From contig LR990053.1 in the NCBI GenBank assembly GCA_905147135.1, positions 18,426,501-18,490,500 on the forward strand: a DNA stretch of 64,000 nucleotides, in the 5' to 3' direction. Shown piece after piece: positions 21,995-33,207 of the stretch (its first letter is position 1; each line of letters begins with the position of its first letter). The stretch is from Blastobasis lacticolella (Eukaryota; Arthropoda; Insecta; Lepidoptera; Blastobasidae). The translations under genes and the position numbers were made by a program. A model generated the notes under the pieces. It had not been told where the DNA came from. It did no database searches and saw only the letters and a program-made list of their open reading frames with translations.

Positions 21995-22080
21995 ATATTG
22001 TTAGGTTTAACAATTTTTTTAGTAAGTTGCGACAGATTTCGACTAACTCATCCTCAGGCCATTTACAGGAGTTTACATAA
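21995..22080. repeat. Possible Penelope-like terminal scrap
   Basis: GTTGCGACAGATTTCGACTA, then CTCATCCTCAGGCC, recalls the TTTCGAC....GTC/CATCCTCAGG endings of some Penelope-like and related elements. Too short to be sure. Confidence 0.25.
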
Positions 22081-22807
22081 CATAAACAAAATGACTGTGG
22101 GTACATACAGTATAGTAACTTAAAATAATTATTGACGTCACAATGTAGAAAAATGCAGTACATACTACATACTTATGATGGTATAACAATGATGAATTAT
22201 TCCAGGAATCCTAACTGACAAATCCCCACCAGTGTGGATAGCCATTTTTTTACAGAAATCTCAGTGCGAATAAAAAATTAAAATAACTCACACCAGTATA
22301 TCTGTAAATCAAGCAAAACTGCGTTAATCAGAATTGAATTCATTACAAGTTGATGAAATGATAGCAGTTTGAAATTTCACAGTCTTCAAAAATAATCTAT
22401 ATCACTCGTTTACTTCACCAATCTATTTATAGCGAAGCCCTACGTGAGTATAATAAAGCGATATACCTAAATTTATTCGATGATAAAAGATCCCCAATTT
22501 TTGCACATGAAAGGGCCGTTACTCTGCCATAATCGTTTTATCGCCTTCTCGCCTCGATGGAAAATCAACAGAAGAAAAGTGATACAGCAGAATTTTATAG
22601 TTACTTTGTGCAATAAAACTTTATTCTGTCGGATAAACCGTCGGTCAGCTTGGTCGCGGATCGCACTTCACGGGTAACTAGCAGGGTAAATCGTCAAGCC
22701 GATTGCAGGCTGTTGGCTTTGGTTCCGGATTAAAATAAATTGACTCTGGAAACAAGCAGGTGACCAGCAAACCGGTGAGCGGGTGAACGTTTCTTTCGTG
22801 TGTTGTA
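22081..22807. other. No recognised feature
   Basis: AT-rich. Nothing recognised before the LINE end at 22808. Confidence 0.4.
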
Positions 22808-22918
22808 GATCTTCCAGCTATCTCCACGAGGCGCTTTGGTTCAACTTTTATAATGCATACGGCTAAGGAATGGAACGCGTTGCCTGCGAGTATGTTCCCT
22901 GATCAATCTAGACGCCTA
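22808..22918 (+). pseudogene. LINE RT C-terminal scrap
   Basis: Reading plus from 22808: VDLPAISTRRFGSTFIMHTA, then KEWNALPASMFPD. This is the tail of a non-LTR RT (TRRFGSSF...TAKEWNSLPASVFP). Similarity ends near 22915. The open frame then continues to 23161 with sequence that no longer looks like RT, so there is a junction. No 3' UTR is attached. Confidence 0.7.
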
Positions 22919-23321
22919 GGTTTAATCTCAGGACCGACTGAGACTGTACTCTTTGTAAACCAAGAATGGAAACATTCACTGAAATGGGAAAACATTGAAA
23001 AATCAATACAGAATATTTGGCATCAGAATATTCATAGATACTTTGGCCTTTTAGACTGTATCTGTTATCATTTTACTGTGCAGCTTTTGAATTTGGCTCA
23101 TCCATCGTGTGCCAAAATTTTGGCCGCTTTTTACCTAAAATCGAAACCGAGATCTCGATAAGATCACGCGATCTGTGTCACAGGTTTGTTGTACAAACCA
23201 TCTTTTAACTTCAGTCCTCTCATGATCTGGTACTTACATAGGTATACTTATTAAATGGTTTACTGTATCAAGATTATTGCAGTTGTGTAGTAAAAGTAAA
23301 AACTATTTTTATATATTTTTG
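22919..23321. other. Open frame of unknown nature
   Basis: The frame begun by the RT scrap stays open to 23161 (for example NIEKSIQNIWHQNIHRYFG). It has no known domain. It may be chance or an unknown 3' part. Confidence 0.3.
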
Positions 23322-23599
23322 TATTTATTATGGGTTTCACTACACATATTATCGGGTTTGTTACCACGGTTAGTATTGTTTTTACCTCGATATTTCGACG
23401 CAGTTGCATGCGTCATGGTCACGAGTTGACTTGTGCCGCTGTGTGAAGTCGCTCCTAAGGACAGACATATCGGTCCACCCTCTTTCGGATTCGACGATTA
23501 CCCTCACTTTGAAATCTCGAACCACTACCATTGTTAATATGTGTAGTGAAAGTGTAGTGAATAACCACGAAAGTCTTAAAACCTATATTTATTATGGGT
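23322..23599 (-). mobile_element. Penelope-like element, deleted copy with TSD
   Basis: TATTTATTATGGGT is exactly repeated at 23322-23335 and 23586-23599 around a 250-base minus-strand insert. The insert reads TAGGTTTTAAGACTTTCGTG, GTTATTCACTACACTTTCAC and TACACAT, then jumps to TAACAATGGTAGTGGTTCG and continues to GATAATATGTGTAGTGAA. The longer copy at 55.9-56.6 kb has ~420 bases, including the GIY-YIG region, at that jump. TTCACTACACAT and ATGTGTAGTGAA form short inverted ends. Confidence 0.85.
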
Positions 23600-24677
23600 G
23601 TTGAAGAAGGCGATTATTATATTACTGGTCCCCGTGAAGATATTTTGGTGGTCGAAACTACTGGCTTCCATGGGTTTGCCCCACAAGTGAGCTCTGAGTC
23701 TTCTCCGGTTCATTGATTCTGATGGAGTGGACGTTCTTATACGGTGGACATTTTGACACAGTGGACCATATGAACCAAATGGATCCGGTGGGAAGCTGCG
23801 GTCGTGGCTCCTCACCACCCTGTAGTCTAAGCCGCACTAAACAACTTCTTCTTGTTCCTGTCTCCGGAGTGAAAGATCATAGGACAAGCGTTCGTGGGGT
23901 TCGGTAATGCCCGGAGTGGAGTTGTAAAACAGACGAACGTTTTAGGGATCTGTTAGACAGAAAGCGGTCACGCGGTCAAGCATTCCGTGGTCCATAGAAC
24001 TCACACTAGCGCCTCGTATATTTGTATTTGTACCATGGTGATGTCAAGGGTTTTACCGTACGAGTTCTCGTTTTAATCTTAGCCTTTTCCAATTGCAATA
24101 TCTCTTCTTAATAGATATAAATGCTCCATCGCAGACTACATCTCCACAATAACATCGTGTGGCTTACGGCCAGCTGTGCTATTAAGCTTTTAACCGCCTT
24201 GAGATGACTTGAGCTCATGGTGCCGCTTTTTGATAAGTAAAACTAAGTAAGTGTATGTACAGACATACGCGTTGTCTCAAATTCTTATACAATTCATGGT
24301 TCCATACTAATGATATAAAGCTTATTTAACATTTCGCAAAACCGCTCACGTGCAGCATCCGCAGCAAACTCAGCGTGCGCCTAGTATGTTCCCTCCCTAA
24401 GTATTCTAACAATATTTCTGAAGGAATCGCTTAGTTACCCGCTCGTGCACTCTACAACTGCTGTATTGACTGAACAGTAGTCACTTTGTAGCGTCCGCAT
24501 GGCACCAGCGCTACGCATCCGGGTATGTCTTTTCACTTCGGGAGACTCCGCGCTGTTCGGTTTATGCTTCGTTGCTACGCGTAAGTTTGGGCGTTCTATG
24601 ATCGGTATTCGTATATGCTATTTATAACAGTAGAGATATAAATGTTTGTAGGGCAGTGCGTTAGCGCCCTTAGTCAA
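23600..24677. other. No recognised gene
   Basis: Short frames (23576-23818 minus, 23713-23907 plus) without domains. Confidence 0.4.
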
Positions 24678-24800
24678 GATCATCATCATTATAATAATCA
24701 TCTTGGCGATATGTCCCGGTTGCGTTCCCGCGCAGTACGCGAGGGCACGGGGTCTGCCTTCCTACTGTTTCTGGTTCGCTCGGTCTTTGGCAAAAAATCT
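24678..24800 (-). repeat. SINE-B tail, reversed
   Basis: AATAATCATCTTGGCGATAT, CCCGGTTGCG, GCGAGGGCACGGGGTCTGCC and GGTCTTTGGCA match the SINE-B 3' region at 59983-60070. It is preceded by CATCATCATTATAATAATC. Confidence 0.65.
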
Positions 24801-25540
24801 TAGTCTTTCCAAGCCCTTACCAAAGATCCATAATACATAAAAACAAATTATTGTAATATTTACTGTATTACGAACTTATAACTACGGGATTCTTGCACCA
24901 ATTTATTATCTATGAACTCTTGCTAAAACTCCCACATCACACTGTGAGTAACAGATGCCACGTCCCTTAAACAAGCTGTATTAAACAATACAAAACAAAC
25001 CCACCCCATGTTACAATAAACAAAAAGCTAATTACGCCCTCTGGCCCCGCGTCCGCGGGTCTCTGAAAGCGGACAAACCGTTCCGCAGATCATAAAAGGC
25101 TTTTTATGACACTCGTCGTGTTTTGCGAGGCGGGCCGGATTCAATCAAATCAAATCATGGCCGTAAAGTTTGACTCCGGGTGAGTAATGACCGACTGTGC
25201 TGGAGTGGGGCAAGCGTGGGGTAAGTTTATTCGTCGCCACTTACAAATCGGACCGAAAATACGTATGCGTCGTGCCCGCATAGTAACTGCGTAGCAACCG
25301 GACAGAAAACGTGTAAACTACTCTACGGGCGCGCACACGACGCGGTAACTTCGCGGGTGCGGCACGACGACTAGGCGAGTGCCACATGGTGGCAGAGCGA
25401 TTACTATGCGAGCGCTGTGCGTTTGCTGATAGCCAATAAAATAAGCTTTCTGGCATTAGTATAGAAACCAAAATAGAATAAACATTTAAGGCAAACCGTG
25501 CAGAAACATGTACGTCTGTATGGGCTCAGGTAGCCAAAGC
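24801..25540. other. No recognised gene
   Basis: A GC-richer patch at 25240-25470 holds a 76-codon minus-strand frame without known domain. Confidence 0.4.
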
Positions 25541-25640
25541 ATGGCATTTCATTTTAGTCCTCACAGTGACAACGTATTTGCTGAGATCATCAATCGTAGA
25601 TGTTATGGGCGACAGTTACCTGCTGTCTGGTTGTTTGTCT
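25541..25640 (+). repeat. Short repeat shared with 30.3 kb
   Basis: GGCATTTCATTTTAGTCCTC, ACAGTGACAACG, TCATCAATCGTAGATGTTAT and GGGCGACAGTTACCTGCT match 30328-30455 in order. It resembles a LINE 3' UTR segment. Confidence 0.55.
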
Positions 25641-26141
25641 TAGAAGTACTAAAAAGAAAAAGTTAAGCGGTTGCGCCCGTGGGGTCAAACAACAGACTTC
25701 AATCTACTCTATACCTGCTCCAGACTTTATACCGACTCCGGTGTGTATGCGCATCCATAGTAAAGCCAGCTCATTTTATACTAGTCTAGGATAGAACGTA
25801 CCTTATGTAAGAGGATATAAAGTCTACAGTATCATAAACCTGCGGTAATCTCGGGGACGGACGCGAGGCGCATGGCGATTAGGCACCCACATTCCATTAT
25901 AATGACCGCGCAGCAATAATTTAAGAGATGTACAGGGAACTGGGTCAGTTTTACAGGTGGATAAACTGGGTCAAGGCCGCGTTTGTCTTGGTACCACCAT
26001 ACTTATTTACCTACTTTATAAACCAAGCAGTTGGAAGAAAACAACAAAATAACTTGAAATTAATTTCATTAAACTGTTGCGGTCATTAACACATATTTAA
26101 AAAGTATTTTATCCGGGTTTTCTACCGCGTATAATCCGCGA
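25641..26141. other. No recognised gene
   Basis: Mid-AT DNA, nothing recognised. Confidence 0.4.
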
Positions 26142-26245
26142 CATGGAAGAAGAGACTTGTCAAATGGCAGTAGAGGGGATTTCGCGCAGGTAATCGCCTA
26201 CTGCGCAAGTCGAACCACGTGACCCGCCAAGTCTCTTCTTACATG
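26142..26245. repeat. Inverted-repeat element, ~104 bp
   Basis: CATGGAAGAAGAGACTTG (26142-26159) pairs with CAAGTCTCTTCTTACATG (26228-26245) at 17 of 18 positions. Inside, GGCAGTAG and CTACTGC form a second, inner pair, so the whole can fold as a long hairpin. MITE-like. No target duplication is obvious. Confidence 0.65.
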
Positions 26246-26274
26246 ACACTAGTTATACCTTTGTTCACGTGTCG

Positions 26275-26316
26275 CCCGATATTTCGACGCACTTGCATGC
26301 GTCATGGTTATGGGAC
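26275..26316 (-). mobile_element. Penelope-like 3' scrap
   Basis: CGATATTTCGACGCACTTGC, then ATGCGTCATGGTTATGGG matches the 3' region of the elements at 23.3 and 56.5 kb (CGATATTTCGACGCAGTTGC, ATGCGTCATGGTCACG). About 40 bases remain. Confidence 0.65.
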
Positions 26317-28644
26317 AGGCGAGTTGTTCCCAGATTTTTAATTTACTTTCTATAACAAACAAAATACCACAATCGCAGAGGCTTTGTTACAGGGTGAAAA
26401 GGACCGATATGCCTCTACTGTCACCTCTAACATTTAATCCGAGACACAACAAAGCAATTCTTCGCAGCAGAAACTGAAACGGACTACGTCAGCCATATAC
26501 TTTGTAGATTCCGTTACCGAAACGGGGGAACGAAATTCCGCTGCAAACGTGCCCAAATAGGATTGTAACATACAAAACGGGACGTCATAAAACACGGCTC
26601 CCTCACAGCATCGAGGCATTAATCTCGAAAAGTGGATCTCGCACCACTCGAGCGCCCCACCCGCCAATTAGTTACACTGTTGATAATATTGGAGCGTCAA
26701 CTTTTCATTTGTAACATTTTCGCCCCGAGTGTGTCTGCTCGAAGGGGTGCGGGGTCGTAAGAGCGAGTGCATTTTTTTATTGCCTGTTATCAGCGTGGTG
26801 CAGCTAGCTTTATGGGAGGCTAATAAAGCGGTGGTTATCAATTTGGGGGCGTTTCTAAAAGGGATGCTAACGTAGAGCAATGTCGCAGGCACAGTGTTGA
26901 CTTTTGGTTGAGTTGGTTTTTGTAAAGTTTAGTAATAGCCGGGAGAAATGACAGCTGGCGGTGTCACCTGGTTTCTTGGTAAGAATGTCTTCACATGTAA
27001 ATAACAGTTAGCCATGTAACTGTGGCGTAACCCAGCAAACTAAGAACCACTACGTCTCATGCTCGTCGTGTGCTAAAACTTGTACAATCAAGGAATTGTT
27101 CGAGGCCACTCCAAATGCGTCGCCGAATACTGGGCGAATAAAGTGTAAGTGGGAGTCTAGTCTATCTACTCGATAAGAAAAATGATAAGCTGTTGGTAAG
27201 TCGCAATGATGAACACACTTGTATGAAAACCACCTGCTGAGAAACAGCCTATTCATTCTGGAATTTAGGTTAGGCGATTGTGAAGAAATAATGGTACCTC
27301 TAGCTTTAAAATAGTTATGAGCATCTAAATCAAACCGGCCGTGATAAACAGACACATAATTTGTGTAATCACGTACTTACATACCAGCTTAGTTTTCACA
27401 GCTGCCACGTTCTGCATATTTTGTTACGAATCCTAAGCGCGTATAGGGTTGCCAGGCGTCCGGATAAAGCTGAACAGCTTAGGTTTTTACTATGCACTTT
27501 GTCCACCCAAATTAGTTGTCGTCCGGTGGAATTTTAGCTTTTTTTAGGTTTTAACACTGGATCTCTCCAGTTATGTAATTTTTTTAAACAATAAAGTGCT
27601 AAAAATTCTTAGCTAGTCTTTGCGCTCATCATTCAAGCCTTTTTATTGAAACTGAGGACCCTCAATCCGTATTAATATCTCCAAAAATACCTCTGGCAAA
27701 AGTAGAGGCAGTAACCGTAAAAATATAAGAGAAAATGATGTAATGTTTTATATTCAAACTCATCTCTTATGTTGTAACAAAAAAATAACAGTAAACGAGA
27801 AACAGGCTCGTGCCAACAGATTTCCTAGCCCTTTTATGCCTTAGGGAATGGCGCGTTAAAAATCAATTTCGTGAAATACGCCCCTTGACCTAGAAACAAC
27901 TTTCTGTAAACGCTAAAAAAAGTTAATTATTTTTTGCACTTATTCCTTAGACTTTGAGAATTACCAGACTTTGAGAAAAGTCAATAAGGGATAATATTTT
28001 GTAGATTGATTATAAATTGATTAGGTATTTATGTCTTCATAACTCATAACTGAATTTTAAAAGTATTTTATCGAATTCGCTTTATAAGGACGCTCAAGTT
28101 GCGGAAAATTAGTATAAGTCACAATAACATCCTTTATTATTGCTTCTATTGATATCTTTACTATTATTAAAGAATTTCCTTGAAACAATAATACTCGAAC
28201 AACCAATACCGAATGAACGTTCGGCCCCGCGGTGAGTCGCACCAAAGCTTAGCAAAGTAAGTGCAAAGTGAAAATCTTCCCATAACGGACTGCAGTCCGT
28301 AAATCTGCGTTGCACTCGCTCCGTCCGCGCTAAATAATGGACTGGACACGCTTTATAAAATTTGCATAGTCGTGGTCTTTTTAACATCGCCGCTTACACG
28401 GCTCCCGCGCCCGCCCCGTCTTGTAAAACGAGAAAAACCGGGGGAGTTGCGAGTTTGTTAACGTTTGGTTTTGCTTTTTGCGCCGGAGATAAAGTAGATT
28501 AATGTATACTGAATGCTTGCAGCTCTCGGGTGGGCGGGACTGGTGCTTTTGGGAGTCCGGAAACCGGTTTAGCTGCGATGAATAAGAGAAACTGGAAACT
28601 GGGTAAAGGGAAATTTTTTCGGAAGTATAATTTCCAACGGCTTG
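26317..28644. other. No supported gene
   Basis: Several frames of 60-108 codons lie here on both strands (for example 27050-27355 and 28381-28707, minus). None shows a domain, signal peptide or neighbour that would support it, and 28530-28733 runs into the SINE. Two near-identical words, GACTTTGAGAA, lie ~17 bases apart at 27952 and 27969. Confidence 0.4.
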
Positions 28645-28955
28645 GAGCGTTGGTGGCTGAGTGTAAACAAGAGGTCCGGTTTGGATCCCACCGCGGCCAT
28701 GTAGCAATGAGTCTTCTGAGTTATGTACGTTAATTGAATGCTAACCTTACAGTGAGGGAAATCATCGTGATGAAACCTGCATATTCGGCGACTGAATGTG
28801 TAACCATGATCCAATCTGGTCAGGTTACCCTGGTAGCAGGGTTACGCAGGTCAGGTGGCAGTCGCTCTACAGCAATTATCTAAATCATGGTCATAACGGA
28901 CCCCGGGCCCTCGTGCGCGAGAGCGCAACCGGTAAATTAACGCCAAGATTATAAT
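28645..28955 (+). repeat. SINE-B, near full length
   Basis: Head GGAGCGTTGGTGGCTGAGTG, degenerate B-box GGTTTGGATCCCACC, core GAGTTATGTACGTTAATTG, then TCATCGTGATGAAACCTGC, GGTTACCCTGGTAGCAGGG, CAGTCGCTCTACAGCAATTA and the tail GCGCAACCGGTAAATTAACG. Used with 49497-49830 as family reference. Confidence 0.85.
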
Positions 28956-30327
28956 ATCCTTCGGCATACCGTGAATCCGCACATAATCAGCATGATACAG
29001 GTAGGCAATGAGAAAACTGTATCTTTCACACTGCTTCAGCGTGATTATCAGCCTTGTACAAGGCTTTATTCAAACCGCTACCTTACATAAGCTTTCTTTT
29101 TCACGTTTCGTGGTATACAGAAAAAGATAAAATGAAGACCATTGGTACTAGGGGATTTTAGCCTACATCATCGATCCATAAAACCTGGTAATCACAACGC
29201 CACTACAATCTCGGCGGTAAATCGCAACATATTTCGACAGGTAGAGATATTTCCTTCGCGCAGATATGCATATGTATTCTCCATACTCCACTTGATCACT
29301 TCACAGGATCAAACATCGTCGCAAGAAAGCGGGCGCCGTTAATTTATATTTCCTTCAGAACCTGGAGACACATTTCTCGTACACCTACTTGTAATTATCT
29401 TGTTAGCTTTGAAACACAAATCAAAACTCATGCGACAACGCCTCCCATGGCGTGAAATGAGTTACTGTTTCTGTATATATAGAGTCTCATCTACGCTTCT
29501 TGGTCTAAATATTAGTACAGCGCGTAGTCCATTATATTTCCCAACGACGCTTATAGAAACCCCGCAAACTTCCCCATTTGCACCCAACTTTTGAAAGCAT
29601 GAACATTTTTTAATTTCCCCAAATGAAGCTGCTTTATTTATTTAGCAATCCTGCTGGCGGAGATGGATTTTTCAGTTCGTACTAAGCCAGAGTAGTTGCT
29701 TAATGCAACGGCTGTGATTATTCAGATCCAGCGTTGCTTTCAGATCAGTGGGTGGTCCGAGGTTGTTGGTGCAGCCACTGCTTCTTTCAAAGCTGTTTCT
29801 TTATATTTTATTTTATTCTGTATTGAATTAACTACGCTAATTTTTAGAGATAAATTTCTCATTGTTCAGATGTAATATTCATTTGGCGGTTGGAATATCG
29901 TTCCTAAAACATACATTCATACTAAGTGATACACTATGTAGTAGTGTACGCGCGACTTCGTTCATGTGGAAACAGCTGTTTAAGACAGTTTTTAGCTTTT
30001 GCCCTCGCGACCGTATTAAATGACTTCCTCGTATGAACGCTAGTACTACGGAGATATCCAGCTGTATATCTGGATCTACTAACCCGAATTATATGGAAGT
30101 TAGGTCTCCGTACCCTATCCTGACGTTCTTTCTGAAATATTTTAAATGTATATACCGTGTCCGTTTTACAGTTTTCTAAAAGTGTATACCTAGACAGATT
30201 AATTATGGTCAATGAACAATGCGGTCTCTGCCTACCCACATAAGAAAAATGCTTTGGGATTAATATGTTGCAAATGCTTACATATATTCTGGTTTGAAGG
30301 ATAAGGTAGCCAACGCAATTACAGGCT
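28956..30327. other. No supported gene
   Basis: The longest frame is 29934-30335 minus (133 codons, basic). I recognise nothing in it, and its upstream end enters the repeat at 30328. A CAATGCGGTCTCTGCC scrap of family G lies at 30218-30233. Confidence 0.4.
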
Positions 30328-30455
30328 TGAGGCATTTCATCTTAGTCCCCACAGTGACAACGCACCTGCGAATCTGCATTTTTGTTGCGTGCAACCAAAA
30401 TGCATGAATCGTTGATATTGTGGGTGACAGATACTGCTTATCAGGTGAAGAACGT
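30328..30455 (+). repeat. Short repeat shared with 25.5 kb
   Basis: GGCATTTCATCTTAGTCCCC, ACAGTGACAACGC, GTTGATATTGTGGGTGACAG and ATACTGCTTATCAGG. Same order as 25541-25640, with an extra GCGAATCTGCATTTTTGTTG block. Confidence 0.55.
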
Positions 30456-30467
30456 AGAGAAACGTAT

Positions 30468-30647
30468 TTAAATCGGTCAAACCGTTACGCAATTAAATGA
30501 AAACGTCCATAAAAATGTTGATTACAGCGCCCTGTGTATTGTTTACATAATTACATTTATCTAAGAACAATCGCTATCCAAATCGGTCCAGCCGTTTGAA
30601 GATAATTTATAACATTCAATGGGGGGGGGGGGACACAGACACACACC
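30468..30647 (+). repeat. AAATCGGTCCAGCCGTTT-type repeat with poly-G
   Basis: Two related words, AATCGGTCAAACCGTTACGC and AATCGGTCCAGCCGTTTG, typical of lepidopteran interspersed repeats. Then a run of 12 G (30621-30632) and a short ACACAC tract. Confidence 0.55.
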
Positions 30648-30888
30648 TATCCTCTCACCCTAAACGCATATACTATCTCCGTTCCGTCCTGGGTAAATTC
30701 CTTCACGGAATTATCCCTGAAAGAAGTGACTAGAGATATATACAAAAGCATACATCCACATTTCGTTTGTTTATCAGCCAATAAAACGTGATAATTTATG
30801 TCACCTTCATTAATTAGTGGCTTATGACGACCGCCGATAGCAAAACGTATAGACACGGCTTAACGTGCCCTCATATGTGAATTATCTT

Positions 30889-30926
30889 TACAACACAAGA
30901 GCATATTATTATGCTCTTGTATTGTT
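30889..30926. other. Strong short hairpin
   Basis: CAAGAGCATA, loop TTAT, TATGCTCTTG (30896-30919) is a perfect 10-bp stem that extends outward with a mismatch. No run of T follows as in a terminator. Confidence 0.7.
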
Positions 30927-31386
30927 ATTAAGATCACATTTCAAAATCTTTTGTAGCTAGAGTAAACAAATATTTAAAAGATTAAACCGTTTATCACACG
31001 TAACTCACACATAGCACAGTACATTTGTTCACAATACATGGCATAATACAGTAATAAACAATTCGTTAGTTTGTTACCTGAGCCATAAAGAGACTTGCAA
31101 CGGAGCAGCAGCCATTTTCAGTGTGCCCCTCAGTGAAGCACGGACGTATGTCTCTGGTTTCACATCCCAGTAAAAAAAATAAAAAAATACTTATCTACAA
31201 AATACTATAGGTTAATAATATAAATAAATAAATTTTATAATTTGTAAAAATTATACATCTAACTTTAAAATACGCACATACAGGGGCATCTTTAGTCGAA
31301 ATAAGATTGCTGAAAGAAGGTGGAATTAGGTAGCCCATATGCGTAATAAACGAACCCATGATCCCCAGGGTATTATTTATGAAAAT
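30927..31386. other. AT-rich, nothing recognised
   Basis: Stops in all frames. No shared repeat seen. Confidence 0.45.
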
Positions 31387-31580
31387 TATTTATTTATTTA
31401 TTTACATGCTACATGGTAATTCAATGATAATAACACTTAAGACGGATAAGCATGTAGGGGCACGCCAAAATTTTGAGAGATTTTTATTATGGTTGTTTAG
31501 TTTATGTTTTTGGAATTACATTTTATTCTAAGTTAGTCGTTACCCTTTTAAATACAATAGGTATTCTAATAATTCCATTT
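31387..31580 (-). repeat. Repeat family E ((TTTA)n then CATGCTACATGG)
   Basis: TTATTTATTTATTTACATGC, TACATGGTAATTCAATGATA, ATTTTGAGAG and GGAATTACATTTTATTCTAAG align with 61236-61460. The (TTTA)n edge suggests a reversed LINE 3' UTR. The 61.2-kb copy has an extra CACCCCGTAGGGGCACCG block. Confidence 0.7.
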
Positions 31581-31825
31581 CTAGTTTAGCCTATGATTAA
31601 AACATACTTTCATGAATGCTACAAAAACCTTTTACGAACTGCACAGGAATATTCTTTAAGTTGTCATGCACTTATGCTCTTCTACTTAGTTACTTAATGA
31701 GTGGTATACGCCATAACCTTGGTCGCCCAATTGCAAAGACGCCCTTGACACTCAGCCACCACGGCCCAAAACATAGCTAGTTTATTGAGTAGATTAAAGT
31801 AAAACAAGTAGTCTCAAACATGAGA

Positions 31826-31855
31826 GGGTAACGGGGTAACACGGGGCAACGGGGG
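31826..31855 (+). promoter_or_regulatory. G-quadruplex-capable motif
   Basis: G3, G4, G4 and G5 runs separated by TAAC, TAACAC and CAAC (GGGTAACGGGGTAACACGGG at the start). This meets the usual G3+N1-7 rule. There is no gene beside it, so any role is unknown. Confidence 0.7.
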
Positions 31856-32003
31856 TACCGGAGGCCGACCCTTGCCCGACCGCATCCACACAGCTCCAGC
31901 CAGCGGAAGAATACCCGAATAAAACTACAACGGTTCGTAATTACTTAATGAATTGAGTTGAAAAGGACTAGTTTAGTTTAAGGCATATATTTGCCACTTA
32001 ATA

Positions 32004-32030
32004 GGGTTCCGTAGAGTAACTACGGAACCC
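32004..32030. other. Perfect hairpin GGGTTCCGTAG/CTACGGAACCC
   Basis: An 11-bp perfect stem with loop AGTAA. The GGGTTCCGTA word is common in insect interspersed repeats, so this is probably a transposon end. Confidence 0.75.
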
Positions 32031-33207
32031 GGTTTTGTAATATTGATGGGTCTGGAAAGAAGGATTTGATAGGTCCAGAAAGAACTATCGTGTTTTATTT
32101 TTATAATCATTTCTACGAAAGATAATCTAAAATAAACCAATTACCTACTACACAGGAAGCATTTGCAACATAAACTCGCCAAACGTTGAAGACGAATACA
32201 CGAATCGCCGTGAAATTCTCGATCGAGGTACTTTGAGGCCTCAGACCAAATAAGAAATAAAGACAGAATCCAGCGGTCACACGGTCACACACATACACGT
32301 ACACAGTCACACACTCCCACATTGACAAACAAACTATCTGTAGCTATTGACAACCAAACTACGCCATGGCACGTTTACGAAACCGGCTTCATGACATTTA
32401 TGTCACTGTCGACAGCGCGCCATCTTTATTTTTTATTTGATCTGAGTTTGAGGCATCACTCATCTCTAGACTAAATGGAATGTCGTAAATGGGTCGGATC
32501 ACTCTTTACGACAAAGGCTGTTTTTATAATAGAGCCTTTGTAGAACAGGTACCGAAAGAAATCCGTTCCAATTTTTCACAGAGCTCCTAATTCCTTACCA
32601 TTTTAGTAATACCTAGTAGGACTTTTATTCGCCTGTCCATTGGCATAAATTACTATAGATACTCTATTTCTTTTTAACTATAAAGTACTGATTACTTGTC
32701 ACGTTGTGTTGAGCAATGAGAACTAAGGATGAATACGACAAGCTCATGAGTTCATTCAAATTAAGTACGCTAAGTACGCCTTACATTAATTTGTTATCCA
32801 AACTAACGATGAGAAGCATACGAAAATTATTGTACGTAGTATTAAAATTTCTATAAATCAAACTAAATTTGATAATAGATAAGCAAATTATTCTAGAAAT
32901 GTAAACATACTTAGTGTAGTATGCTCTACTTTAATTTAACATATCATGTCTTTTCGAAACACAGGCGATATTTACGTAAAACCAGTATAAGTGACGGTGG
33001 ACGTTGCAAAAAGCCTTGCAACTCCCTTTTAGCCACTCAGACATTCTGAATACACACTAAATGCCTTGGGATCACAGGGACCCACAAAAGGTTAATTATT
33101 ATTAACCCTTTTATTAATTTAGAAGAAGGCATTAAGAATGCGCACACAATTAGGCGAACATAATCTTTGGCCTCGAAAAAATTATTAATAACTAATAATA
33201 AAAATGC
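32031..33207. other. AT-rich, nothing recognised
   Basis: One 71-codon minus-strand frame (32113-32328) is low complexity. No repeats recognised. Confidence 0.45.

Noticed and set aside
27050..27355. 101-codon minus-strand frame as a gene
   Set aside because: No domain, no signal, no support from neighbours; similar frames occur by chance in this window.
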